The notes: generated by a model from the sequence alone, not told the origin. DNA of 64,000 bases from Mesostigma viride (GCA_009746045.1 RPFO01000128.1:33339-97338); one strand, 5' to 3'; positions 35,446 through 56,728 are shown, counted from the first letter of the stretch. Made by a program: numbers and translations.

Positions 35446-36413
35446 CAGTACGTCATATCCACACCTGCATTGAGTACCAACCTTGTTAAAAAATCCGCTG
35501 TTCTTTAGTTTCCTCGCAAGATGTGTGAGTTCAATAGGCAAATATTGCAAAACTGTCTTGCCCAGTGGCACCAAATGATCGAGGGCGCAAAGACCAGTGG
35601 CTGCGTAATCTGCTCCCATATCCACATATGCGCTCTCCAGGTGCGACACCCCGTGCGGCCCCGGGACTGCGCATAATCCCCCATGCAGGGGAGAAGCTTC
35701 CCCCCTGGAGAGATGGTGGCCCATGCATTCATTATGTAATGGCCCATGCATCCATCTTATACTGCCAATCGGTGTGGTCACCAACACAAACCTGTTGTAT
35801 GACTGCTCATTATCTTGTACAAGCTCGATCACCCGCCAGCAGAAGCCTAGGGTTTACAAGAAAAGGACTATGTAAGCTAGGTAGTGAAAAGGATCCGAGC
35901 ATCGTGTTTACAAGCCCCCCACCGGGCACCCGTTGTCTCATATAAGAAACTGACCCAAAGAAAGGCGGAAGCCGATAGCATCATCGCCATCACGGATGAT
36001 AGAAGATCAAACCATGACCGCCGCATCTCCCTCTCCCTGGATACCCAACAAGGATGACAAGATCGGGAGCTCCGCCCCTGAACCCCCGCTACTTGGAAGA
36101 TTATGTGCCCCAGCGATACCCAACAACCATAACCTGAGCACGAGCTGATAAGAGCAAGGCTCAAACCGGGCGTGTGTGTGGGTTGAAGTCACAGAGGTCA
36201 TGGAACCCGCCAGGGCTGTCCTGATTAAGGGGCAACCGCAGGCACGGCGACGTGATTCCCCACAAGATGGCCTTCCATTGGGTTTCCTGGGGATGCCTGG
36301 GGATAGACCCTTTTGCAAGGACAAAAATACATCTCCTTGCACTGAAGGCGTAGAGAGCAGGAGGCGTAGGTGGCAGCCGAGCCCAATTCGCCAAGTCGAG
36401 CGTGGATGCCTGT
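35446..36413. other. Intergenic region downstream of DPE1, no gene recognised
   Basis: Only short overlapping frames without recognisable domains are seen. It should include the 3' UTR of the minus-strand DPE1 gene that ends at 36414. Confidence 0.3.
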
Positions 36414-46579
<10,166 letters not shown>

Positions 46580-47395
46580 TTTCGTAGCAAGAAGGCAAAG
46601 TCGCGCGAAGCGTCAAAAGCTCTGCAGGATTTCTGGATTACGAAGGCTCCCAAAAAAACTCCGTGGGTGTAATCCACGGCCGAAAGGGACTTAGCAGTGG
46701 GCAACGGGCTTAAACTAAAGAACGATCAGCTACAGCTTCGAGCGGAGGTGCTGGACATACCTACCATGCAGGCCCGCGCTGTGCACGTAGGACAATATCG
46801 GGTAAAGTGCAATATCCTGATCTCTAACTCTGCCGCGTGTTCGGCGCAACGGCTCACATGCCATTTGATGACGCAGAATGGGCGATGACGCACCCAACTG
46901 CCAAACGGGAGGCATGGGCGCGCAGTCTGCGGCCTGCGCACCGCCCTTCCGAGTTCCGGATGATTTTTTGGCCGGCGGCCAGGAGCCGCTGTGCATCGCC
47001 CCACAGTTGGCTGTTAGCAAGCGTCACGGCGTGGCGCTTGGCAGGTTGCTTCCGGCTCGGTAGGTAAGAAGCTGCAGCAGCCTGCAAGCATCAAGAAGGG
47101 CTGAAGGGCTACACGAGTACTGTAACGGTTGGCTGCGGCCTCAAAGCGGCGCTTTTTTATTAGGGGTCCGTGGGCAGTTCCTGGGTCCACCTGGATGCTT
47201 TGCGCACGACTTGTCGACTGTCGAGCACTCGACACGATGCACCAGGGCGCTGCTGCAGTAGCACGCGGCGCGGCGGACCCGCGACGACCCGCGACGAAGC
47301 TCGCGACGATTAACACCGGCCGCTCCATCCCCGCCTCATCCACTTGTTTCTGCCTTGCAGCCATCGCTGACCGCTTGCGGGCACCGTCGGTGACA
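46580..47395. promoter_or_regulatory. Shared intergenic region between DPE1 and bL31
   Basis: The start codons of the two divergent plastid-protein genes are 816 bp apart, with no other gene between them. The region must hold both promoters and 5' UTRs. I see no canonical TATA box that can be assigned with confidence. Confidence 0.5.
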
Positions 47396-49366
47396 ATGGC
47401 GTCGTCGGTAGCTTTTATGCCCGCCATGGCCGGCGTGGCGTCCAAACAAAGCAGGGGACAGGTGACCTTGAAACCAACAGCTTCCGTGCGGAGCTTCGCG
47501 TCCAAATCATCTAGCATGTCGGGCGATCAGACAGGCCTCCAGGTAGGCATTGCGGCGGGTCGGCAGCTAAGCATGGCTAATAGGTACCAAAGCTATACAA
47601 GTATCACCTAATTCAATCACTCCCCCAAGTTTATTGAGCTTGAGGTTATTATTTTGGCGCAAGGATGCGTGTAGCATATCTATATGGGGATATCCGGGGG
47701 GGGATATTCGTCGTGGTAGCGTGAATGCCACTGTGATGCTGTATGGCATCGCGGGATGATACTCTTGCATTGCCATATGGAGCTGTTTTCGGGCGTGGTT
47801 ATTCGGGTGCCCCGTCTCCGAGATAAGAATGTTGGGTTGTCTCCTTGATGTCGGGTGCTGCTTTTATTACAGTCGTGAACTATCCACAGCATGACGCGTG
47901 GGCATTTGGAAACAATATCCGAGTACCGATGTGGCTCGAAAAAGACCGACTTTAGATACTAACGCACCTCACATAAGCTGTTTTAAACTTTGTCTCCGGC
48001 AAGGCCACGGCATGGATTCGCCGCTGTGCATCCGCCTTTATCTATATGACGCTGCTACGTATATAATTTTTGGACTGCTTGCTTTTGTTAACCTGCTAAT
48101 TATGTCGCTTTTTTACTGTGTTCGTACGTAATTTTGCTAATATATTCGCTCATTGATATATCTATTTGCTTCGTCAATGTTTATTTCGTGTCGTCATTGG
48201 GCGGAATCGCTTCCACTTCCGATAGGGACATTTCTTAGCAATATTTCGACCTGCTTGAAGAGTGCATCGTTTCCCCTTCCATCCAGACTATGCAGCTTGC
48301 TGTTTGAAATTAAACTGTATGGCAATTAGCTGGTACCAAAAGCTCTTTCCAAGGGAAACAGGCATGCAACACTTGATTTTAATGTGCAAAGCTTGTTGGT
48401 CTGGTTGGCCACCCATCGGTCGTACAGTTTATCGTAATATCCACGCAGCTGCCTGCACCTCCATTCATATTCTGGTAGCCAGTTGTATTACCAAGTGAAA
48501 TTATTCATCCAAGTTCCCCTATACTTGACACTGGTAACCCCCGCATGGGTTGCGTATTCTCTTTTCAAAGCTTCTGTTGGTAGTGCTATCTGATGTGGAT
48601 ATAAAGCCATTTAGGAACTCCAAACACAGGCAGGTTGACCAAGAGACACCCCCCCCCATATATACGGTGACAGTGGCCCACCGCCCATGTGGTTGTTTGT
48701 AGGGCTTCTGTACCATATGGGCTTATCGCATGTGCCGCTCTCGCTATCTACTCCCCCGGAGTTGTCTCGTTACACTTGCCCAACGAGAACTGACCTCTTC
48801 CACCTGTGCTCATCTCTTCATGGCGTCTCCCCCCCTTCACCCACCCTTGCCCCCTCTCCATTTTATATTATTTTGCCCCATGTTGCTGAACTATCTTTCT
48901 CATGCGCCCAATCTTATGACGTGTTACTCGAAATATTTACATTTCGCTTACCCCTCATGTTCCTGCCCAATGCTTCCCCTTCCCTTGTCCCTCCTTTCCT
49001 CCTGACTTGCCCCCCTCACCATCCCCCCCCTCACCGCAGATGGACCGTGGCCGTGCACGCGTGGAGTGCCGCAAGAAGGGCATCCACCCCGAATGGCACG
49101 ACGAGGCGCAGGTAATCTGCAACGGGGAGGTGGTCATGAAGGTCGGCGGCGTCAAGCCGACGTACACGGTCGATATCTGGTCTGGCAACCACCCCTTCTT
49201 CCAGAAGACGACGACCGTGCTGCTGACAGACGAGGGCCGCGTGAACCGATTCAAGCGCCAGTTTGGCCAGCTTGCATTCCTGGGTGACCTGGAGGCCTCG
49301 GCTGGCGGGAAGGCGGCCAAGATGGAACCTGTGGCCAAGAAGGTTAAGGGAGGGAAGAAGAAGTAA
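47396..49366 (+). CDS. Plastid large-subunit ribosomal protein bL31, two exons
   Basis: Exon 1 is 47396-47542 and exon 2 is 49040-49366, joined at phase 0 (CTCCAG then ATGGACCGT), giving 156 residues. Exon 1 encodes a chloroplast transit peptide (MASSVAFMPAMAGVASKQ, rich in Ser, Ala and Lys, no acidic cluster). Exon 2 encodes bL31: CRKKGIHPEWHDEAQVICNG, then VGG, then YTVDIWSGNHPFF and VNRFKRQFGQL. The protein ends in a basic Lys-rich tail. It should act in plastid ribosomes at the intersubunit bridge region. An in-frame ATG at 47129 exists, but 47396 gives the typical transit-peptide start. The 1.5-kb intron (47543-49039) is unusually AT-rich (47880-48250) and holds no other gene that I recognise. 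Confidence 0.88.
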
Positions 49367-49662
49367 AGGGGGCAGCGGCATGGTGGAGGAAGTTGATGTT
49401 TCGGCCCCGTCCCCTGCATCTCTTTTCACTTGAAAGTGAGATAAGTTTTCCACGCACAGTGCGCCCCTGTGGCGACCCACCAGCATTGTTTCCGTATTCC
49501 TCAAGGATGGTGTGTCCCCCTTGAGCAGGTCCGCTCATCGCTTTTGCGATGTGGAGCATGGCAGATGCTTGGGAGGCCGTACTTGTAGGCACGTATGCAG
49601 ACAGGGTTTGCCTTGTGGCGATTGCTGGTGACAGGTTGCCCAATACGAATTGTGTCAGTTAA

Positions 49663-49667
49663 TGTAA
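49663..49667 (+). terminator. Candidate polyadenylation signal of bL31
   Basis: TGTAA, the usual polyadenylation word of many green algae, occurs about 300 nt after the bL31 stop codon in an AT-rich context. It is a five-base match and therefore weak. Confidence 0.3.
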
Positions 49668-50026
49668 TATACATTTGTCATGAGTAGTACGATCGCAGGA
49701 CCTTGGCCTTGCCAAGGTGGAGCCTGCAATGATTTCTGGGCTTGACCGCCTGGCTTTGGACCTGGGAATCAGCCAAGGGGGCACACCTGATGATCTTGGT
49801 AGTCTACCCAACTGGTCAAGAACACAACATATAAATAAAGGCATGGCCCAGGCCACGGTGACATTTAAATACTCTTTACTATTATTACATGGAGTTCCGT
49901 TGGGGAGCCTTGGATTGATGACAAGAAGTCGATACAAATCCTAACCTACAGTTAGACAACTATTCCTGGATGCAGAGTGCTCCAACGCACTATGAGGCCC
50001 AGCAAGTAGTCGTATTCAAGTGCATT

Positions 50027-50520
50027 ATTAATTAATTAATTAATTATCAACATCACTCCGTTGGGAGTAGATGTACATAGCACATAGCCCTGAGAAGGGG
50101 CATATGGCTTTTAATACATCCTAGGCTACTTCATGCAAGGGTGGGAATGTAAGCTACCCCTGCTCTAGGTGCACCAGGGCACCTGCACCCTCATGGTCTA
50201 TCACGCTATGCCCGGGTAAGGGGGGAGCATGCCTGTGAGGGAGGAAGATCATCATGGCTATACAAGAGCTAGGACATGGCTTCTCGACAGAGAGCATCTC
50301 TCTGCATGGCATAGCATGGCTAAATTCTTAATGCAACATCCATGGGGGTCCCATTATTGGCATGGCGTGGCTAAATTCTGAAGGCAACATCCATGGGGGC
50401 CATTATGGACGCAGTCACGTGTCTATTAATTACTTAATTAATTAATGGGGGCCATTATGGGCGCACATGCGCGTGGGCCACATGCTAGGCTAGGCCTTAC
50501 TAATCTACACTACTGATATA
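50027..50520 (-). mobile_element. Retroelement 3' fragment, copy E
   Basis: An (ATTA)n tail at 50027-50045 is followed by CATCACTCCGTTGGGAGTAG and the blocks shared with copies A and D (GCATATGGCTTTTAATACATC, CTCTAGGTGCACCAGGGCAC, GATCATCATGGCTATACAAG). It is 5'-truncated, and a second ATTA run at 50431-50445 may mark a second nested fragment. Confidence 0.65.
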
Positions 50521-50957
50521 TATATAGCCCCTCATTGAGTGATGGGGCCGTGTGGGGTACCGGGGAGCCATTCTTGAGTGATGATGGTTGAGTGATAAAT
50601 TGAGTGATAAAATATTGGGGTTTTTGGTTTGCTACTGACATCTGTCACAGTGCAGCCACGCCTTCCCGACCCCTGCCAACCCTGGCTCAGGGGTCGCGGG
50701 GCTTTAGGATGCCCTAGAAATGCTGGCATCCGTCACCGGTCACACAAAAACCACACCGCGTCAGCGTGCGAGGGTGTGTGTGGAATAGGCAAAATTGCTC
50801 AGAGATTTTAAAGGTAGTTCTATACTTATCTGAGCAATTTTGCCTATTCTGACAGAACCATCAACCACCACCCCAACCACGCCACACACCAAACCACACA
50901 CCAGATTGCCTGCGCGTTCCTGCGGATTCCTGCGCCGTCGCGGGAGAGGAGCGGGTG
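50521..50957. other. Host-virus junction region with a perfect hairpin
   Basis: No gene is supported. A perfect 21-bp inverted repeat (50783-50803 and 50829-50849, starting GAATAGGCAAAATTGCTC) encloses a 25-nt AT-rich loop. The left edge of the viral insertion must lie here, but no terminal repeat matching the right side was found by eye. Confidence 0.5.
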
Positions 50958-51335
50958 TCAATCGCCTCTCAGGAGCTGCAGTCGTTCCTTCACTTGGTCA
51001 AACGTCAAAGAGGAAATGGATTGTCTGCCGGTGACGCAGCCGGCCATTATGGATACAACGACCAAGTCCTCGCACGCCTTGATAATTTCGTCCAGAGTCG
51101 CGTCGTCTTCCAAGGCGCACACAGCAGCCGACGAGAAGATGCGTGGATCGTCTAGTTGGTCTAATTCGAGATTGTAATTGTCCTCGTACGGGTCGGGCTT
51201 TCCGGCGACAGTGCAAGAAACTCGCGCGACTTCTGCTGCGTTGACGGACCGCTGCGTACCGCTCTGGATGTACCCGCCACTGCCCGGTTTGCAGGCCTCG
51301 ATGCAATTGAGAATGTCATTCATGGTAACGAACAT
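50958..51335 (-). CDS. PLV hypothetical protein, 125 residues, intact
   Basis: I do not recognise this protein. It starts MFVTMNDILNCIEAC, is acidic and Cys-containing, and has no predicted membrane segment or known motif. It is the last gene of the leftward arm. TATCT lies 28-32 nt upstream of the ATG, as at several other genes here. A second in-frame ATG four codons in is an alternative start. Confidence 0.6.
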   Translation of the reverse strand: MFVTMNDILNCIEACKPGSGGYIQSGTQRSVNAAEVARVSCTVAGKPDPYEDNYNLELDQLDDPRIFSSAAVCALEDDATLDEIIKACEDLVVVSIMAGCVTGRQSISSLTFDQVKERLQLLRGD

Positions 51336-51429
51336 ATTGGAAACGTTTTATAGATTCATGTAAGATAATTTATTAATCAATACGATAACAGACACCATTT
51401 ACATCGAGTCATTACGCGTTAAATCATGT

Positions 51430-51942
51430 CTACTTGTGATGGCATTTACACGAATCGAATCCGCGGATTTTCTCGAATCGGAGGACGACAAGAAAGCTGT
51501 CTGCGGCATCAGGCGACTCGTAGTCAGCGTCGATCGAGCCGCGGTCCAAATGAACCATCCGCATAGTCAAACGCCCTCCGTTTCGGAACAGGTATGGGTT
51601 CTCGAGATTGAAATAGCTGTGATCGTTTATCATGTTGTAGGATGTCGCCTCGGTTCCGTAGCATTCGTCAGACACTAACGCCACCTCGTCGTTTACGTTG
51701 TGCGACCCACCCGTAAAATCCGGCGAGACTATTCCGATAGTCTTGTAATTGCCCGCGCCTTCGACATTGGCCAGATAAGCCGCGTGTGCTCCTCCACGCC
51801 ATGTATCGTCGATTACAGGAGCCCTAGCGTCTGGCTTTACGACAAACACGGCCCGCATGGTCGTTTCATCGAACTCTTGTGCCTTCCCAGAGTCTAAGAT
51901 GACTTGGTAGAAATACGGGTAGTCCATGGCTTCGTTATACAT
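51430..51942 (-). CDS. PLV hypothetical protein, 170 residues, intact
   Basis: The family is not recognised. The C-terminal half (INDHSYFNLENPYLFRNGG, then LTMRMVHLD and DSFLVVLRFEKI) has alternating hydrophobic strands suggestive of a beta-sandwich, which would fit a small virion protein next to the fibre gene. That role is inference from position and pattern. The ATG at 51942 has ATATCTCCCG 8-12 nt upstream. The frame is unbroken. Confidence 0.6.
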   Translation of the reverse strand: MYNEAMDYPYFYQVILDSGKAQEFDETTMRAVFVVKPDARAPVIDDTWRGGAHAAYLANVEGAGNYKTIGIVSPDFTGGSHNVNDEVALVSDECYGTEATSYNMINDHSYFNLENPYLFRNGGRLTMRMVHLDRGSIDADYESPDAADSFLVVLRFEKIRGFDSCKCHHK

Positions 51943-51971
51943 TTACGGGAGATATTAGTTTATTGGAAGAT

Positions 51972-53644
51972 CTACGCTGGGATGGCGGCAGGCGTGCCCC
52001 ATTTGTGCACTAGATAACCTCGGATCTGTTCGAGCTCGGCCGCGGTCTTGGCGGTGCTGTAGATCAGGATCTCGCCGGTCCATCCGTCCCAGTTACGAGT
52101 GCTCCAATCTATATCTGCGCCCACACACAGCCTTCCGCTCACCTGTTCGAGAGTACCGACGTACGCCCCACCATCTTTACCGTCAAATCTGGTAATGGAC
52201 GTTTTTGGCGTGCTTCCTAGGTCGCACGACAGCGCCAGCACGTGCGCCCGGCCATCGTAAAACTCGGCATTCGTGCAGATTGGTTGGACGGCCCCGTTCA
52301 TACCCAAAATCGCATAAAACTTGTAATCGTCGCAGTTGTTGCATATGCCCAGTCCGTAATTACTTTGAGCGCCGACAACGAGGCCTTTCGTGGAAATTCC
52401 CACATTTCTAGGGTAAACACTCGGGGTGTTTGATTTTGCGACGACGATCAAGGTGTTTTGCGGACGACCCCAGAAACCCCGCTCTGGAGACCGTTACGCA
52501 AACTGTAACTGAATTGAAGAGACCGCTTAGAGTTTAAGCTAGTGTTGTCGATGGTCGGCGCATTGGTGGTGAAGCACAGTAGGTGCTGGGTCCCCTTCTT
52601 GTCTTTCATGCCCCTTACTGAAGCCGTGGCGAGCGTGGTAAAATTGGTGTCGCTGTACAGCGTCGACGAGTCGGTGGGTCATACCACGCGTACAGGGCCG
52701 AATCGGTGGCGGGGTTGTATGGGGTAAACGTGAACGATAGCGAGTTCGAAGCTGAGTTGCCGGTCCCGGACACTGTGTCTGTCGCGGCCCCTGCGCCGAC
52801 GCTGAAGGACGTGGCGGAATTGACCGTCGTCGCCGTCACGTTGAACGTGTACGACGCCCCGCTGCCTACCAAATTGGAAGCTGTCCCGTTTGTCACCGTG
52901 ATGTCGCCCAATGCAAAACCAGTCACAGCTCGACTGAAAGTCGCCGTCGCGGATATGAAACTCCAGGCGGAAGTGGACCCCGCGGACGTTGACAGCGTAA
53001 CGGTGGGCTGAGGGGCATACGTGAATGACAGTGTGTTGGAAGCCACGTTGGCGGTTCCCATCGAAGCGTCCGCGACAACTCCAGCGCCCACATTGACACT
53101 CGTGGCGGTGTAAGCGGTCGTCGGCGTCACTTGGAAGGCGTACGACGTCCCGCTGCCGGTCAGGTTGGCGGCTGTCCCGTTTGTCACCGTGATATCGCCC
53201 AACGCGAACCCCGTGACGGACCTGCTGAACGTGGCGGTCACGTCCACGGGTGTCGAGGATGGCGTCGACCCCGCGGTAGTCGCGAGAGTCACCGTCGGAG
53301 GGGGTGAGTACGTGAAGACCAATGGAGTCGAGGCTTTGTTCCGTGCCCCCTTCAAGTTGATCACTGCCCCTGCTCCGACACCTACTGTAGTCGGCGAATA
53401 TGCGGTCGTTGGCGTCACCTGGAATGTGTACGACGCCCCGCTGCCCGTCAGGCTGGCGATGGCCCCGTTGACGATGATGATATCGTCTAAGGCGAACCCA
53501 GTGACCGGCTGGCTGAACGTCGCTGTAACTGTAATTGGAGACGCACTAGGATGTTCCGGTTGTGGTCGTTAATGTTATGGAAGGCGCGACAGCGCGCTTC
53601 TTTTTATTAATCAAAGCAGGACATACACCGTAATCGAAAGACAT
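51972..53644 (-). pseudogene. PLV fibre-like protein: Ig-like repeats plus LamG-like end
   Basis: The ATG at 53644 opens MSFDYGVCPALINKKKR. After a frameshift near 53555, three to four repeats of about 90-100 residues follow, each with TATFSRxVTGFALGDITVTN and an LTGSGxSYxFxVT motif, resembling bacterial Ig-like domains of adhesins. The repeat region runs into ALYAWYDP. After two more shifts (about 52665 and 52455) comes a concanavalin/LamG-like end with WDGWTGEILIYS and GYLVHKWG. The whole suggests a receptor-binding fibre of about 550 residues with a lectin-like tip. At least three one-base frameshifts break it. The Ig-like repeats are nearly identical to each other, as after recent duplication. 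Confidence 0.7.
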
Positions 53645-53669
53645 GCTGCTGATATACTACAAACCAACA

Positions 53670-53765
53670 CTATTTTTTTGAGGTTGGTAACGGGTACTGA
53701 AATCTAGGCTCCATCAATGGACCTTTCCTAGCCGGCAATCCAGTCGCCAGACCTTTATCGACCAT
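53670..53765 (-). CDS. Possible 31-residue PLV peptide
   Basis: A short frame between the MCP and fibre genes starts MVDKGLATGLPARKGP and ends with PTSKK. It fills an otherwise empty 212-bp gap. It is basic and Pro/Gly-rich. Nothing else supports translation. Confidence 0.25.
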   Translation of the reverse strand: MVDKGLATGLPARKGPLMEPRFQYPLPTSKK

Positions 53766-53856
53766 CGCAGGGGTATCGAAATCAGAGTGACTCTGCTAAA
53801 CGGATTCGCTGCGTATCTCGGATCCTTAAGGTATTCCATCGGCGCTATACAGTACA

Positions 53857-55156
53857 TCAGAGATTATTACAGGTACACGGCCGCCTGCCGCCCGGCGCCG
53901 ACGTCCATCTGGCCTCGAGCTCGCAAAACAAGTACGAGGTACACGCCGCGCCCGCTCCATCCACGCGAAGGGTGACGACCGCCGCAGTCCCGCGAAGGTC
54001 GAGACCGCTCTGGTACTCTGACCCCGCGCCTGGCATGTTCAAGTGACAGGCCATGACGAAATGCTTGTCTCGCCATGTTTCGGGTGTGATCTCGTTCTTG
54101 GCGCACGACAGCGAGTTCCCTTGGTCGTTGAATGCGCTCATAAGGTTAGTCCATGCCTCTGTAACTCCCATGCGATACGCGGGAGACTGGTGAGACCCGT
54201 TAATATCGAACTGAAACTTGACGTCCTTGTCGATAGCGGCGTGGTCGAACATGATATCACCGGATCCGTTCGCGACATCCTTGGCAGGGTCGATTTGGAT
54301 GGCGAGGAGTTTGCTCGCGGATGCAGAAGAGAGGGTCGCCTTAATGCTGTACGGAGCGGCACTGGCAGATTGCTTCGTTGACTGCCACGTCTTCCAGCGA
54401 AACGGCAGCGTCCCGCCCTCCGCCAGCCTGGACGCGAAGACCTGGGAGACCACGTCCTCCTGGAACCTGTACGTATCGATCGAGAAGTGGATATGGTCCA
54501 GTTGGAACCCGGGGCCGGCACAGGCTAGCTGGGACGGCAGCGGCGGCCCCCGCAGCCGCCACTGCCTCTCCGGGGATCATGACACTCCCATCCATCAACG
54601 TAATCCGGATCTCGATCGGAGGGAAAAGACTGAGATCGATCACGCGAGGGTCGCCAGAGAGGAACCCGAGCCAGTTGTCGATCACTCCAGGAATGTTCGT
54701 ATGCTTGGCCTTAGCCGCGTCATCCCTGTCTGTCAGCGCGACATCGGTTATGTTGTTCCCGGACCACCCGGACGGTGCTTGGGCGTTGTCGTGACCGACT
54801 CCGCCGTGAACAGTAAGCAGGGTCCGATACAACTGATGATAATCGTTGATGGAGTCAACGCTCTGGCCGCCGACCAACACCTCCAAACGCCTGATCAGCG
54901 ACGAAGTGTATCTCGGAAACTTACAGAACCCAGTCGTAGCCGCCTCGGACGCATTGAAGTACATGGCAAAACTATGAAGGTCTGCAAATCCGCTCGTCGG
55001 CAGGCGGACAGCCACAACCGAACCCTGCTTAATTCCAGAGTTCGCTGACAGCGTCGAGAGCTGCACACGGGACGTCGAGTGCTGGCCGAGAGCCTTTACG
55101 ATGTATTGCATCGTTTTGGGAATAGCGCGGTTGTACCAAGAACCGTCAGATGCCAT
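53857..55156 (-). pseudogene. PLV major capsid protein (double jelly-roll), one frameshift
   Basis: The gene spans about 433 codons. The N-terminal part (55156 to about 54530) contains SSLIRRLEVLVGGQSVDSIN, DYHQLYRTLL and LFPPIEIRITLMDGS. The C-terminal part (about 54530 to 53857) contains DTYRFQED, DINGSHQSPAYRMGVTEAW and TPETWRDKHFVMACHLN. These are features of PLV-type major capsid proteins, which form the hexagonal capsomers. The two parts are offset by one base near 54530-54560, just after an Ala/Gly-rich loop. ATG 55156 (MASDGSWYNRAIPKTMQYIV) has TTATCTAAG 26-30 nt upstream. The assignment is by pattern and gene context, with no search run. Confidence 0.75.
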
Positions 55157-55196
55157 GAGAGCGTTGTATACCAGCTAACTTAGATAAAAATCCTGG

Positions 55197-55481
55197 CTAG
55201 TGGAGGAACTGGCCCAGAAGCGGATTCGCGGCCTTGTGCGCGTCGACCTTACGTTCGAGGGTAGACAGCGCGTCCAGTCCGGTTTTCGCGACACGGTACG
55301 CCGTCCCGAGGACCGGGGACGCCTCGATCAACTTGCTCGGGACATGCCCGAGAGCCGAATCGGCAGCACCCGCGGCCGCCTTCACGAGTCGCGCGCCATG
55401 TCCCACTTTCCTGATAGCGTCTCCCGCCACATGTCCGATCTTTCGCATGGTGTTGACAACCTTTCCAAAATCGAGCCTCAT
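55197..55481 (-). CDS. PLV small basic amphipathic protein, 94 residues
   Basis: This protein starts MRLDFGKVVNTMRKIGHVAG and is basic, with Gly/Ala/Val-rich helices and many small residues. Its size and character recall minor capsid proteins of related viruses that act on membranes or DNA inside the capsid, but that is only an analogy. I chose ATG 55481 over the longer frame because the upstream part is out-of-frame penton sequence. An ATATCT word lies 33-37 nt upstream. It is intact. Confidence 0.55.
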   Translation of the reverse strand: MRLDFGKVVNTMRKIGHVAGDAIRKVGHGARLVKAAAGAADSALGHVPSKLIEASPVLGTAYRVAKTGLDALSTLERKVDAHKAANPLLGQFLH

Positions 55482-55497
55482 TCGTCCTCGTCGTCGT

Positions 55498-56328
55498 TTA
55501 TAACAGAACGCTGAGATATCTTTCTGGCGGGCAGGACTTCCCCGCCAAGCGCCATGTACCGCAGAACGCTCGCGATCTTCCGCGACTCCACGCCCATCGC
55601 TTTTGTGGCGATATCCGGAAACTGAGCTGAACAACCCAGTCGCTATACAATTGGACCGGCACGTCGTCCTCGTCCAGCAGGCGGAGACTGATACCACGCG
55701 GGGAATCGCGCATGTGCTGCCACAGCGGAGTCTGCGCCTGCCATACGATCGGTTCTAGGAACTTGCTAAGGTTCGGACAACACGCCAACAACCCCCGTAG
55801 ACAGCCCCGTGAGTCGCGGACACTACATTCCCCGCACGATGTCGGCGTACACGTAGACGGCCTCAGGCGTCCGTTCGTAGCGGGTCGATTGCTCACGATT
55901 ACGTTTGGTCGTTGGAGCGTGAACGCCCGGGACAAATCCCAGGACACGCCCGACGGACTCGCCGACCGTAGCTGGAACGGCGAACTGGCCGCAAACGTGT
56001 ACAGACTGTTCGCGCGGTCGTACGTGACCACGAACGAACTGTCGATGGTCCGCAAGACCGCCTCGATATTGTGTCTGTTCTCTATAGTCGTCCACGATCC
56101 AAGTGGAAGCGAGACATTGTGGGCGGACTGCATCACCACCTCGAACGAGCGGTTGGTTTGGTTGATGTGCGTCTGTTCGAATGGGATCGTGAGAAGTGTC
56201 AATCCCACGTCGTGGTAATCTTCGAGCAACCCGGCCGGGATATCCCATGTAGGATCATGGAGACTGCCCCTTGTCCTGTTCTCGGTCCTTAGGGTCAGCG
56301 TCCGGCACTCCTGTACGTGATCCCTCAT
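55498..56328 (-). pseudogene. PLV penton (minor capsid) protein candidate
   Basis: The N-terminal half (TWDIPAGLLEDYHDVGLTLL and following) and the C-terminal half (IVWQAQTPLWQHMRDSP, then ISLRLLDEDDVPVQLYSDWV and QLSFRI) match the layout of single jelly-roll penton proteins of polinton-type viruses. An open frame runs through. However, a middle segment at about 55815-55880 is read out of frame between two one-base changes, and the expected AVYVYADIV motif is found there in another frame. The C-terminal 30 residues after LSFRIS also look out of frame. The product would be damaged although the frame is open. Confidence 0.55.
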
Positions 56329-56467
56329 TCTCTGTTATAAGCTCCGATTTAATCTCGTTGCTTCCGTGGACCACAACCTTCCCCTCGCCACCAGAGAGAC
56401 CTCGCGCGCTACGTTTAAGCTGTCGCCTTTCCTTCCCAGTCAGCGGCTTATTCCTGCAATAGAACAT
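56255..56467 (-). CDS. Possible small PLV protein, 70 residues
   Basis: The start MFYCRNKPLTGKERRQLKR is basic and the end is acidic and polar. It overlaps the penton start by 74 bp in another frame. No motif is recognised, and it may be a chance frame. Confidence 0.3.
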   Translation of the reverse strand: MFYCRNKPLTGKERRQLKRSARGLSGGEGKVVVHGSNEIKSELITENEGSRTGVPDADPKDREQDKGQSP

Positions 56468-56532
56468 CGCCGATTCAGAAATTCGCGAGGACGTCGGGGT
56501 ATAAGATCATCCACTGGGCTACCTGGAGCATC

Positions 56533-56725
56533 TCAGCATCCGAAGCTCCATTCGCACTGAAATCGTTTTATGATCTGTTTAGAAAATTTATCCGCGAGCT
56601 CGAACCGGCCCTTTATCGCCACGGGGACACCTTCCGTCACGTGATGTTTGTCTCGTAGGTGAGTATTCAACCTCCGACTATCGACAAACGTATTTTGCAG
56701 CCCGGGACCGTGCAATTGACTCTAT
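56533..56725 (-). pseudogene. PLV C2H2 zinc-finger protein remnant
   Basis: A CTVPGC pair (Cys codons 56714-56712 and 56699-56697) is followed, after a one-base shift in the CAAAATACG stretch, by a finger helix ending in LNTHLRDKHH, giving a CX4C...HX4H finger. The rest (IKGRFELADKFSKQIIKRF) looks helical. No ATG is evident for the first part. It may have been a DNA-binding regulator. Confidence 0.45.
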
Positions 56726-56728
56726 CGG

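Noticed and set aside
53165-53572. Plus-strand frame opposite the Ig-like repeats
   Set aside because: It is antisense to a recognisable repeated domain, and viral genes on this arm all point left.
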